Assembly (NCBI GenBank): GCA_023430245.1
Contig: JAEZBA010000312.1
Coordinates: 1 to 12,717 of the forward strand
DNA from: Pseudomonadota bacterium
Lineage (GTDB): Bacteria; Pseudomonadota; Alphaproteobacteria; Rhizobiales; Xanthobacteraceae
DNA: 12,717 nt
Reading direction: 5' to 3'
Position numbers and translations under genes: made by a program. Position 1 is the stretch's first letter. Each line of letters opens with the position of its first letter. Of the stretch, positions 1-6,178 are shown piece after piece. The notes beneath the pieces were generated by a model. That model was not told the origin of the DNA and made no database searches. It saw only the letters and a program-made list of their open reading frames with translations.

Positions 1-401
1 GCTTCAACCAGATCAAGCCGATGAAGCGTGCGGGCGGCCGCCGCTATTACCGGCCGGACGATGTCGACCTGCTGCGCGGCATCCACCATCTGCTTTATGG
101 CGAGGGATATACCATCCGCGGCGTGCAGCGGATCCTCAAGGACCAGGGCCTGAAATTCGTTCAGAATGTCTGGCAGCCGGGCGCGGAACAGCCGGTCCAT
201 GGCCCGGTCGACGACGACGATCATCCGGAAGAAGTCATCCCCGAGCAACCCGTCGCGGCACCGCGTCCGCAGGCGACGCCTGCTGCCATCCGGGCCCAGA
301 TGTCGCGCGAGGATTTGCGGCGTCTGCAGGCGACGCTGTTCGAATTGAGCGAATGCCGCCGCCTGCTCGACAATGCGATGGAGAAGACGGCGTCAGACTG
401 A
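1..401 (+). CDS. MerR family transcriptional regulator, 3' part
   Basis: The 5' end lies outside the window. The reading frame is open from base 3 and ends at TGA 399-401, leaving about 132 residues. The visible start, [21 protein letters not shown], is the end of a MerR winged helix-turn-helix. It contains the wing segment GGRRYY and the typical (R/P)xDV step into the dimerisation helix, followed by [20 protein letters not shown]. The tail is Pro/Ala/acidic rich (about residues 55-95) and ends in a short helical stretch. In Rhizobiales this MerR type commonly sits just downstream of fabH-ihfA, which cannot be checked here. No cysteine effector site of a metal-sensing MerR is visible, so the ligand is unknown. 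An internal ATG at base 21 lies within the DNA-binding domain and is not the start. A terminator-like hairpin follows at 531-574. Confidence 0.88.
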   Translation, partial: FNQIKPMKRAGGRRYYRPDDVDLLRGIHHLLYGEGYTIRGVQRILKDQGLKFVQNVWQPGAEQPVHGPVDDDDHPEEVIPEQPVAAPRPQATPAAIRAQMSREDLRRLQATLFELSECRRLLDNAMEKTASD

Positions 402-530
402 CGCTGGCTGTCGCCGCAGCGGCGGAGGCAATGCTAGGGCGCGGCCCGTCCGCACGGCACTATCGTTTGAGATGCCCTACGGCGGACAGGCCCGGAACGC
501 GGCCGCGCCTGCATCTCTGTCGCACCGCGA

Positions 531-574
531 GGCCGGGCGGTTCACGCTTCGGTGAGCCCGGCCCACGTGTTTTC
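531..574 (+). terminator. Intrinsic terminator between convergent MerR and JmjC/cupin genes
   Basis: An 8-bp GC stem (GGCCGGGC 531-538 with GCCCGGCC 556-563) continues after a 3-nt bulge as TCAC/GTGA (542-545 with 552-555), around a GCTTCG loop. The hairpin is followed by the T-rich stretch TGTTTTCT before base 575, so it fits a Rho-independent terminator for the plus-strand MerR gene. The same hairpin lies just past the stop codon of the convergent minus-strand gene and may act on both. The 130 bases between the MerR stop and this hairpin hold no gene that I can support. Confidence 0.65.
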
Positions 575-1528
575 TCAGGATGCCTTGGCGCCCGGCGTGC
601 TCTTCGCCTCGCGCAGATAATAATTGGCGTCGCGGCCCTTCACGAGGCGGCGGATCGTGCGCCGCATGGTTTCGTTGCGGCGGAGCGGCTCAACTGCGGC
701 CGAGGCGGCGCGGAATGCCGCGACTTTGGCATTGTCGAGCGCCGGATTCACACCCGGCGGGTTCTGCGGCATGCCGAAGCCGCGCAACATCGCGTTGACC
801 GCGAAGATATCGTTCCGCCGGCGCACCGCGTCGGATTTCCAGGTCAGCGACAGCGAGATCGAATAACTGCCGGCGGTGCGCACCCAGTGCGGCCATTGAT
901 AGGGCACGAACACGCCGTCGCCCGGCTTCAGCTTGTAGGTGGTGCATTTCGCATCGAACCGCGCTTCGTAGGGCAGGTTGCGATGCTTGATCGCACTCGA
1001 TTCCAGCGCCTCCTCGGAGGCGATCGATCGATCGCGGTTGTCGTAGACGTGGAAAAACTTGTCGCCGTGGATCTGGAAGAAGAAATTCTCGTCGGCGTCG
1101 GCGTGGAACGGGGTTGTGGAATTCGCCGAGGACACGAAGATGAAGCCGCGGATATCTTCGAAACCCGCAGCCTTCAAGCTGTCATAGCCGCGTGTGTGCG
1201 CGACCTCCATCAGCGCATCCTCGATCAGCTTGCGGTAGGCAGGGTCTTGCTCGACCGATTTCAGCACCATCCAGGCACCGGCGCTTTCGATGTTGCGCAC
1301 GATCTCTTCCGGCGCGAGATCGACGGTCGGTGTGGTCTCCGGCTTCTGACTGATCGCAGCCTTGCCGGAATTATATTCCAGCCGGTCGCGCGGAAGCTGG
1401 CGCACAAGCTCGGCAAGAACCGGGAGCGTCAGCAGCGGATTGCCGACAAAATGATGCTTGAGCCCGAAGGGTAGGTTCGGAAAGTCGTGCGTCAATGCGG
1501 CTGTGTCGGTCGGCTCGAAGAACGTCAT
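575..1528 (-). CDS. JmjC/cupin-like Fe(II)/2-oxoglutarate-dependent oxygenase
   Basis: A predicted 317-aa cytosolic protein of the cupin_8/JmjC-like family, whose members are Fe(II)/2-oxoglutarate hydroxylases of proteins or small molecules. Iron-ligand candidates are the HxD motif H142-A-D144 (FHADADENFF) and a distal H214 (QWPHWV). K157 (GDKFFHVYD) lies 15 residues after the first His and T139 three residues before it. That spacing is the 2-oxoglutarate-binding pattern known from factor-inhibiting-HIF enzymes. The N-terminal ~125 residues are mostly helical and the C-terminal ~80 are basic. The start at 1528 is chosen because its ATG overlaps the upstream gene's TGA (ATGA) and follows a GGGAGAAG ribosome site. 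The frame stays open further upstream, but there it runs through the acyltransferase gene and has no family character. The substrate is unknown. Translational coupling suggests it works with the GNAT protein. Confidence 0.85.
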   Translation of the reverse strand: MTFFEPTDTAALTHDFPNLPFGLKHHFVGNPLLTLPVLAELVRQLPRDRLEYNSGKAAISQKPETTPTVDLAPEEIVRNIESAGAWMVLKSVEQDPAYRKLIEDALMEVAHTRGYDSLKAAGFEDIRGFIFVSSANSTTPFHADADENFFFQIHGDKFFHVYDNRDRSIASEEALESSAIKHRNLPYEARFDAKCTTYKLKPGDGVFVPYQWPHWVRTAGSYSISLSLTWKSDAVRRRNDIFAVNAMLRGFGMPQNPPGVNPALDNAKVAAFRAASAAVEPLRRNETMRRTIRRLVKGRDANYYLREAKSTPGAKAS

Positions 1529-2736
1529 GGCAGCTTCTCCCTGATCCGGCGGATGGCTTTGAGGAAATCGATGGCGCGCATGCGGGCGGTAACCAGCGCA
1601 CGGATGACCGCGGCATAGGGGTCGCGATGCGACAGCGGTACGAACACGTCGGCGATTTCGATGCGCTCGCGCCAGATGTGATCGATCATCGGGTGTTCGC
1701 CGTCGGCGGTTGAATCGGCGAAGGCGATAGCGGGATCGGCACATAGATGCCGGGTGAGGTCGAGCGTGAGCTGGACGCCGGGCGAGGTCCGGGCCCAGCT
1801 TTCGTCCATCGCAATCTTGAAGAAGAAGGCGCGGCCGGCGTCGCGCAGGATCAGTCCGGAGGCGAGCGTCTCGCCGTTACGGGTGAGGCTGACGATCTCG
1901 AATTGGCCGCGAGCGGCGAGTGCGGGGGCGGCTTCGCGGATAAAGGCGGCGTCGCCCGGATGCCGCAGGAGGGCAGTGCCGCGCTCGCCTTTCCAGCCCT
2001 TGTCTTCCAGCGCAAGAAACGCCTCGAGCGCGGGACCGATCCGCTCCGGCGCGGATGCCACCTCGAAGGCGACAGGCCCGATGTCCTCCAGCCGATGCCG
2101 CTGGCGGCGCAATTCCTTCAGTTTCTTGGCCGAGAGTGCTTCGCGCAGGACCGTGTCCGCATCCTTGCGCGCGTCAAGGCCGGCGCGGTGGAAGCTGCGC
2201 ATGATCTTGGGCGCCAGGCCGCGCCGTTGCAGGGCGACACGGATCGCGGCAAAGGCCGCCCCGCCAGTCGTAGTGCTCTGCAGCAGCAGCCCGCGCGCGC
2301 CGGCGGCTTTAGCCGCATCGAGCAGCGCACCGGCCGCCTCGATCGCACAATCGCGATCAAGCAGCGGCGCCGAGAACGGCGCATAGGCGTTCCAGGATAC
2401 CAGAAGCGGCACCGGCAGCGAGAGCGCGCGGCTGGCCCAGCGCACCGGCATCAGACCGGTCAGACGATCCGGCGCGGTGGTGTCGAACGCCGTCAGCGCC
2501 AGCGCATCGTTACGCCCGCGCGCGTGACGCGACACGGCCAGTGCCCAGAACGGCAGGTAACAGGCATTTGCCTCAACCGCGTCGGCGGCGAGGGCCGTCC
2601 AGGCCGGGATCGGGACCGAGGCGAGCGCGGTCAGGGACGATGGCGCCGCCGGCACCGAAGATGTCATCGGACGACGCGTCGGCTTCGCGGCTGAAGCCGG
2701 GCGGTGAACCTGATCCGCATGGATCGGGGCGCTCAT
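1525..2736 (-). CDS. GNAT-superfamily acyltransferase, BioF2/FemAB-like (Acetyltransf_6)
   Basis: A 403-aa protein. Acetyltransf_6/FemAB-like proteins transfer acyl or aminoacyl groups, often to envelope or polysaccharide components. Supporting segments are the basic helix LSAKKLKELRRQRHRLEDIG (about residues 201-220), the LEDKGWKGERGTAL block (243-256), and the core strand and helix ending in DESWARTSPGVQLTLDLTRH (311-330), which resembles the acyl-CoA-binding end of these enzymes. The first ~40 residues are low complexity (Ala/Pro/Ser). The start at 2736 has an AGG-containing leader. An ATG at 2667 is a reasonable alternative, and the open frame back to 2865 shows no family signal. The last four bases overlap the start of the JmjC-like gene as ATGA, so the two genes form an operon. 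No signal peptide or membrane span is seen. The exact acceptor is unknown. Confidence 0.82.
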   Translation of the reverse strand: MSAPIHADQVHRPASAAKPTRRPMTSSVPAAPSSLTALASVPIPAWTALAADAVEANACYLPFWALAVSRHARGRNDALALTAFDTTAPDRLTGLMPVRWASRALSLPVPLLVSWNAYAPFSAPLLDRDCAIEAAGALLDAAKAAGARGLLLQSTTTGGAAFAAIRVALQRRGLAPKIMRSFHRAGLDARKDADTVLREALSAKKLKELRRQRHRLEDIGPVAFEVASAPERIGPALEAFLALEDKGWKGERGTALLRHPGDAAFIREAAPALAARGQFEIVSLTRNGETLASGLILRDAGRAFFFKIAMDESWARTSPGVQLTLDLTRHLCADPAIAFADSTADGEHPMIDHIWRERIEIADVFVPLSHRDPYAAVIRALVTARMRAIDFLKAIRRIREKLP

Positions 2737-3033
2737 ACGAAAACCTGGGCCATGATCGTGATCGATGGCCGTGAGATAAGCCCGAACCGTGACCGTCGGC
2801 TTTATTCGGCCGCGTCGGGTGGGGCTTTGGCGCCGGACAGTTAACGAACCAATGCTCCGGTACATGAAACCCGGCGGCAGGTGTTGCGGCCGCGCCTCAT
2901 AACGAAGTCGTAACTCTAATTGCGGCTGAAATTCCTCGCATTTACCTCAAATTCGCCCGGACCCGGCGCGATTGAACCGGCCGAGGCCCGGACGCGACCA
3001 ATGGTTATCGGGCTTTTGCAAGGGAATGCCGCT
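2737..3033. other. Divergent intergenic region without a gene
   Basis: These 297 bases separate the minus-strand acyltransferase operon from a small plus-strand gene, so they should hold the promoters for both. I see no convincing -35/-10 pair for either direction. The frame of the small gene is open back to a TTG at 2920 and has an ATG at 3001. Neither has a better ribosome site than the ATG at 3034, so I treat this stretch as non-coding. No tRNA, repeat or clear hairpin was found. Confidence 0.5.
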
Positions 3034-3228
3034 ATGCCGCTCACCACGTTTCAGATTTCGCAGCTCAAGACGCTTCTCACCGGCGAGATGCCGCTGAAGG
3101 TGTTCTGCGACACGATCGAGGGCGAGAAGCTTTGCTGGAGCGGCCTGGTCGGGATCCGCGCCAACGAACTTCGCTCCACCGTGACGCTCACGGAGCGGGG
3201 ACGCGCCGCCATCGCCGGCCTCGACTGA
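3034..3228 (+). CDS. Small hypothetical protein, 64 aa
   Basis: I do not recognise the family. The start at 3034 is chosen because AGGGA lies about 8 bases upstream (caagggaatgccgctATG). The longer frame from TTG 2920 gives a Pro/Gly-rich leader that looks untranslated. The product has no signal peptide or membrane segment. It begins with an amphipathic stretch (QISQLKTLLTG) and ends TLTERGRAAIAGLD, which resembles the recognition-wing end (LTxxGRAxL) of small winged-helix proteins. The rest is too short to call a DNA-binding fold. Two cysteines are present (CDTIEGEKLCW). It is transcribed away from the acyltransferase operon and ends before a hairpin shared with the convergent VOC gene. Confidence 0.6.
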   Translation: MPLTTFQISQLKTLLTGEMPLKVFCDTIEGEKLCWSGLVGIRANELRSTVTLTERGRAAIAGLD

Positions 3229-3259
3229 TCCCAGCTATCATCCCAAGCATCGCAAAATC

Positions 3260-3287
3260 CAGGCGCGGCGGTTTTGCCCCGCGCCTG
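3260..3287. terminator. Hairpin between convergent genes, probable bidirectional terminator
   Basis: A perfect 9-bp GC stem (CAGGCGCGG 3260-3268 with CCGCGCCTG 3279-3287) continues past a single bulged C as GG/CC around a TTTTG loop. It lies between the stop of the small plus-strand gene (3228) and the stop of the minus-strand VOC gene (3308). There is no long T-tract on either side (minus strand: GGATTTTGC), so efficiency is uncertain. Confidence 0.5.
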
Positions 3288-3307
3288 AATTCGAACCTCG
3301 ACTTCGC

Positions 3308-3841
3308 TCAGGCAAATTCCTGCTGATGCACCCAGGCCGCCTGACGCGGTGGCTGCTTGGTGCGATCCCACTCATCGAGCATGGCAGGCGCGATCTTCTT
3401 CAACTCTTCGAGCTGACCGGGCTTCGAGGTCATGTAGGTGACCTCGCAGCGGTTGCCGCTCGGGTCGAAGAAGTAGATCGACTGGAAGACCGCGTGATCG
3501 GTCGGGCCGACCACCTCGCAGCCGAGCGCTTCGGCATTGGCCTTGGCTTCCAGCATCGACTCGCGGTCCTTCACCCGGAATGCGATGTGCTGCACCCAAT
3601 CCGGCGTATTCGGATCGCGGCCCATCGGCGGTGACTTCGGCAATTCGAAGAAGGCCAGGATATTGCCGTTCCCGGCATCGAGAAAGACATGCATGTACGG
3701 GTCCGGCGACTTGGTCGATGGCGCGCGGTCTTCGGCCATCGCCATCAGGAAATCCATGCCGAGCACCTTCTGATAGAAAGCAACCGTTTCCTTCGCGTTC
3801 TTGCAGCGATAGGCGACGTGGTGAATCTGTTCGACCTTCAT
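3308..3841 (-). CDS. VOC-family (glyoxalase/extradiol dioxygenase fold) metalloenzyme
   Basis: A 177-aa cytosolic protein with two βαβββ modules. The first begins VEQIHHVAYRCKNAKETVAFY, with FYxxVLGMDF typical of the vicinal oxygen chelate fold. The second begins WVQHIAFRVKD and ends FFDPSGNRCEVTY. Likely metal ligands are H8, H85 and E133, with E66 as a fourth acidic candidate. The pattern fits the glyoxalase, fosfomycin-resistance and ring-cleavage dioxygenase superfamily, but the substrate cannot be told from sequence. The last ~40 residues form a charged tail (EELKKIAPAMLDEWDRTK). The start at 3841 has a strong GGAGG site (cccggaggatgccATG). A FixK/FNR-like site lies 54 bases upstream at 3895-3908, so expression may rise at low oxygen. 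It is a single-gene unit. Confidence 0.88.
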   Translation of the reverse strand: MKVEQIHHVAYRCKNAKETVAFYQKVLGMDFLMAMAEDRAPSTKSPDPYMHVFLDAGNGNILAFFELPKSPPMGRDPNTPDWVQHIAFRVKDRESMLEAKANAEALGCEVVGPTDHAVFQSIYFFDPSGNRCEVTYMTSKPGQLEELKKIAPAMLDEWDRTKQPPRQAAWVHQQEFA

Positions 3842-3894
3842 GGCATCCTCCGGGTAAATTTGATCAATTTCACCCGGCCGCGCGCATCGGGGCG

Positions 3895-3908
3895 TTGATC
3901 AAGGTCAA
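3895..3908 (-). promoter_or_regulatory. FixK/FNR-like box upstream of the VOC gene
   Basis: The site reads TTGATCAAGGTCAA on the plus strand, matching TTGA-N6-TCAA, the CRP/FNR-family (FixK2, FnrN) consensus. Its centre (3901.5) is 60.5 bases from the VOC start codon at 3841. If the site works at the class II position (-41.5), transcription would start near 3860 with a 19-nt leader carrying the GGAGG ribosome site. A TGAAAT hexamer at 3872-3867 (minus strand) fits a -10. A similar but imperfect TTGATCAATTTCAC lies at about 3860-3873. Confidence 0.55.
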
Positions 3909-4104
3909 CGGCTGTCTCGCTGCGATCGATTTTAAGTCCCGCGCTTCCAGAGATGCGGGACGGGTACGATGATGCGCGGCGACGGCCCGCGCCACCACCT
4001 CACCCCAGTTTTGACCCCGGTCATTCATGGCGGGACCACACTTCCATGGTCCGTTCGCCCTGCGGTTCAGACCACCGGGGGTCCTCAGAAAGAGGAGGGG
4101 TGAC

Positions 4105-4521
4105 ATGAAGCGGTTGCTGGTCCTGATTGCGAGCCTGCTTGTCTGCACGATAGTCGTTGCGCCCGGCGCGCATGCGGAATCGATTGCGTGCGCTGCGGAA
4201 GTCCCGAAGCCAGCCAAGGGACACTGGTATTATCGCCTGATCGACGGACGGAAATGCTGGTACCAGGGCAAGCCGATGCTGACGAAATCCTCGTTGCATT
4301 GGCCGAAAGAGACACCACCCGCCGAGGCCGAAGCGGAGCCGCCCGTGCAGGCCAGAGCGATCGAGCCCGCGCCTGAAGTCCGACCATCGACCGACGGGCG
4401 CAGCGTCAGCGACGTCAGCGCCTCGCCGGCGCCGGATCCCAATATCTGGCCGGCGCCGGTAAAGGCTCTGGACGACACCAGCTTTGAATCCCGGTGGCAG
4501 GCCTTGAAGCCGCGCAACTAG
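4105..4521 (+). CDS. Exported hypothetical protein with a GHWYYRLIDGRKCWY motif
   Basis: A 138-aa protein with a clear Sec signal peptide: basic start MKRLL, hydrophobic core to about residue 19, and a predicted cut after AHA at residue 24. The mature protein has a short conserved-looking head with two cysteines (C29 and C51, the second in GRKCWY), which could form a periplasmic disulphide. A Pro/Ala/Glu-rich low-complexity region follows (about 70-120). Proteins with this KCWY motif occur widely as uncharacterised exported proteins in Bradyrhizobium-type genomes (recalled, not searched). The start at 4105 follows an excellent GGAGGGG site. The frame runs open to 4027, but that stretch lacks a signal peptide and is not translated in my reading. 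The gene ends 4 bases from the convergent DUF2189 stop. Confidence 0.8.
   Translation: MKRLLVLIASLLVCTIVVAPGAHAESIACAAEVPKPAKGHWYYRLIDGRKCWYQGKPMLTKSSLHWPKETPPAEAEAEPPVQARAIEPAPEVRPSTDGRSVSDVSASPAPDPNIWPAPVKALDDTSFESRWQALKPRN
4425..4459 (+). repeat. Two copies of the 11-base GC palindrome GCCGGCGCCGG
   Basis: Identical copies at 4425-4435 and 4449-4459 sit 24 bases apart, inside the 3' part of the exported-protein gene. The 24-base period is eight codons, so both encode a Pro-Ala-Pro step in the same frame (SPAPDP and WPAPVK). The repeat may therefore be a protein-level duplication. It could also fold, since the two copies can pair with each other. Confidence 0.45.
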
Positions 4522-4525
4522 CCGG

Positions 4526-5311
4526 TCAGCGATCGGGGTGCACCGGCACGATGATGCGGCGGTAGAGATGCCAGGTCGCATGTCCGAGCGCCGGCAGCAC
4601 CACGACCAGTCCGATGAAGAACGGCAGCGCAGCGAGCAGCAGCAGCACCACGATCATCAGCGCCCAGGCCAGCAGCGGCACCGGACTTCGCGCGACGGCG
4701 CGAACGCTCGTGACCATGGCGGTGACGCAATCGACGTCGCGGTCAAGCAGCAGCGGAAATGACACCACGGTCAGCGAGAACAGGACGATCGCCAGAAAGG
4801 CGCCGATGGTATTTCCGGCAAGCAGGAAGATCAGGCCTTCCGGCGTGGTCAGCACTGTTGTGATGAATTGCGGGAGCGATGAGAAGGAAGCATTCAGGCC
4901 GAAGAACAGCGCCATCAGGAAGCGCGCCTGGTACATCCACATGATGAAGATGAAAAGCGTGACAAAGGCCATCCAGCCGATTTCCGGACGGCTGGTCATC
5001 GCTATGCGAATGTCGGAAAGGCTTGCGGTCCGGCCGTCCTCGCGCTTGCGGCTGATTTCGTAGAAGCCGACCGCCACGAACGGGCCGAGCAGCGCGAAGC
5101 CTGCTGCCAACGGATAGGCGAGGTAACTCATGCCGAGCGATGTGACGCTGAGCACGATCGCGATCCCCGCGACGCAGTACAGGGCGCCGAGCGCCATCCC
5201 GTAAAGTGGCGCCGCCTGGAAGTCGCGCAGTCCCTGGATCAGCGCCTCGACAATGTCGCCGAAGGAAATCTGCTGCACGACCGGGTCGGTTTTGCCCGAG
5301 ATTGTGGTCAT
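4526..5311 (-). CDS. DUF2189 multi-pass inner-membrane protein
   Basis: A 261-aa integral membrane protein matching the DUF2189 (COG5473) pattern. A short cytosolic head (VQQISFGDIVEALIQGLRDF) leads into about six hydrophobic spans, around residues 39-60, 63-85, 113-135, 160-185 (including GNTIGAFLAIVLFSLTVVSFPLLLDRDVD) and 213-245. The C-terminal GHATWHLYRRII is characteristic of the family. Function is unknown. In alphaproteobacteria such genes are often seen near respiratory genes (general recollection). The start at 5311 follows GGGAGG (ccgagggaggatccATG). It is transcribed divergently from a cytochrome c gene across an 107-base gap that contains a near-perfect FNR/FixK box, so it is probably oxygen-regulated. 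If that box sat at -41.5, the leader would be about 13 nt. Confidence 0.87.
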   Translation of the reverse strand: MTTISGKTDPVVQQISFGDIVEALIQGLRDFQAAPLYGMALGALYCVAGIAIVLSVTSLGMSYLAYPLAAGFALLGPFVAVGFYEISRKREDGRTASLSDIRIAMTSRPEIGWMAFVTLFIFIMWMYQARFLMALFFGLNASFSSLPQFITTVLTTPEGLIFLLAGNTIGAFLAIVLFSLTVVSFPLLLDRDVDCVTAMVTSVRAVARSPVPLLAWALMIVVLLLLAALPFFIGLVVVLPALGHATWHLYRRIIVPVHPDR

Positions 5312-5358
5312 GGATCCTCCCTCGGAATGAAAGATCGAGCGGATTGCAATCCGTCACC

Positions 5359-5372
5359 TTGATCGGAATCAA
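5359..5372. promoter_or_regulatory. FixK/FNR box between DUF2189 and cytochrome c genes
   Basis: TTGATCGGAATCAA is an exact match to the FNR consensus TTGAT-N4-ATCAA and to the FixK2 pattern TTGA-N6-TCAA. Its centre (5365.5) is 54.5 bases from the DUF2189 start (5311) and 53.5 bases from the cytochrome start (5419), so one site is almost equidistant from both genes. A -41.5 placement would give leaders of about 12-13 nt in either direction. That is short but leaves the ribosome site mostly intact for DUF2189 and tightly placed for the cytochrome. Confidence 0.7.
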
Positions 5373-5418
5373 AGCGTTTGGCTTGTCGTAGCGTCAGATG
5401 ACGGCGGAGGATCCTGTG

Positions 5419-5742
5419 ATGTGGCGGACCATGACGCTTGCGGCGCTGTCGGCGGCTTTGGCCGGAGGCGGCGCTGCTGTCGCTCAAGATCTCGGCGACC
5501 CGGCGGCCGGACGGCGGCTGGCTGAGGCCTGGTGTACGGAATGCCATGCGATCGGCCCGAAGACCGTGCAGGGAAACAGGCCGGGCCCGGACTTTGCTGC
5601 GGTTGCAAATCGGGCGTCAACGACGCCGCTGTCGCTCAATGTGTTCCTGCGCTCCAACCACGACAACATGCCGAACTTCATTCTGACGCGCAGTCAGGCC
5701 GACGACATCGTGGCGTATATCCTGACGCTGGCAGAGCGATGA
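5419..5742 (+). CDS. Small periplasmic class I c-type cytochrome
   Basis: A 107-aa monoheme electron carrier. A Sec signal peptide spans about residues 1-22 (MWRTMTLAALSAALAGGGAAVA, cut before QDL). The mature ~85-residue protein has the heme attachment site C39-T-E-C42-H43 (WCTECHAIG) and a likely axial methionine M84 in DNMPNF. The C-terminal helix ADDIVAYILTL is typical of class I cytochromes c. The start at 5419 is preferred because GGAGG (5406-5410) is 8 bases upstream. The ATG at 5398 would put a polar stretch before the signal peptide. The partner oxidase or reductase is not in the window. The adjacent FixK/FNR box suggests a role in microaerobic or anaerobic respiration. No strong terminator follows, only a 5-bp CCGGC/GCCGG pairing at 5749-5769. 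Confidence 0.9.
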   Translation: MWRTMTLAALSAALAGGGAAVAQDLGDPAAGRRLAEAWCTECHAIGPKTVQGNRPGPDFAAVANRASTTPLSLNVFLRSNHDNMPNFILTRSQADDIVAYILTLAER

Positions 5743-5781
5743 GGACGACCGGCCTCGCAGCGTTGCCGGAGTCATCGAGAG

Positions 5782-5812
5782 TTGTGCCGAGTCGCGAGAA
5801 GCGGGGTATAAT
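5782..5812 (+). promoter_or_regulatory. Putative sigma70-like promoter of the PilZ gene
   Basis: A perfect TATAAT at 5807-5812 lies 61 bases before the PilZ start. The best -35 candidate is TTGTGC at 5782-5787, with a rather long 19-base spacer. Transcription would start near 5819 and give a leader of about 54 nt. A consensus TATAAT is uncommon in GC-rich sequence, which supports the call. Confidence 0.45.
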
Positions 5813-5872
5813 GTGGTTGTACCGAATCCGATGCTCAACTAATATTTCGACCGGTTATCGAGCGAGGCTCCA

Positions 5873-6133
5873 ATGGCAGACCCGGCGGTACAAATGCTGG
5901 AGATGCGCCAGGCGACGCGCCGCAAGGTGAACAAGGCCGGCCGTATCGTGATCGACGACACAAGCCAATCGGACTGCCTTGTTCGAAACCTTTCGGACCG
6001 GGGCGCTCTCATTTCCGTCAGTCACACGAAGTATTTGCCGGACGAGGTTCGGCTCACCATCCCGGACCTGGATTTCGATCGCAAAGTCCGGATCGTCTGG
6101 CGCCGCGCGCACAGCATTGGCGTGACGTTCTAG
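5873..6133 (+). CDS. Stand-alone PilZ domain protein (c-di-GMP binding)
   Basis: An 86-aa single-domain PilZ protein, a cytosolic receptor for cyclic di-GMP that usually controls motility or exopolysaccharide output. Both ligand motifs are visible: RxxxR as R12-QAT-R16 (followed by RK) and (D/N)xSxxG as N39-L-S41-DR-G44. The chain then follows the β-barrel pattern (LPDEVRLTI, RKVRIVWRRAHSIGVTF). About ten extra residues precede the first motif. The start at 5873 has a GAGG element 5-6 bases upstream (gcgaggctccaATG). The gene is monocistronic, with its own promoter and a downstream hairpin at 6179-6207. The nearby polysaccharide cluster makes EPS control a plausible but unproven role. Confidence 0.88.
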   Translation: MADPAVQMLEMRQATRRKVNKAGRIVIDDTSQSDCLVRNLSDRGALISVSHTKYLPDEVRLTIPDLDFDRKVRIVWRRAHSIGVTF

Positions 6134-6178
6134 ACTGGGGCGATGGAAGCGCGCGCGGTTCCGACCTGGCGCAACATT

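Noticed and set aside
353..1474. 373-codon plus-strand open frame
   Set aside because: It is antisense to the JmjC-like gene, reads through the terminator hairpin, and shows only Arg/Ala/Gly-rich shadow composition.
1529..1744. 72-codon N-terminal extension of the JmjC-like protein
   Set aside because: It is Arg-rich, overlaps the acyltransferase gene in another frame, and the ATG at 1528 has a ribosome site and the ATGA overlap.
1747..2694. 315-codon plus-strand open frame
   Set aside because: It is antisense to the GNAT acyltransferase gene and has no ribosome site or domain.
4033..4052. GGACCA/TGGTCC inverted repeat upstream of the exported protein gene
   Set aside because: The stem is only 6 bp with an 8-nt loop and no clear position relative to a promoter; such pairs are frequent by chance.
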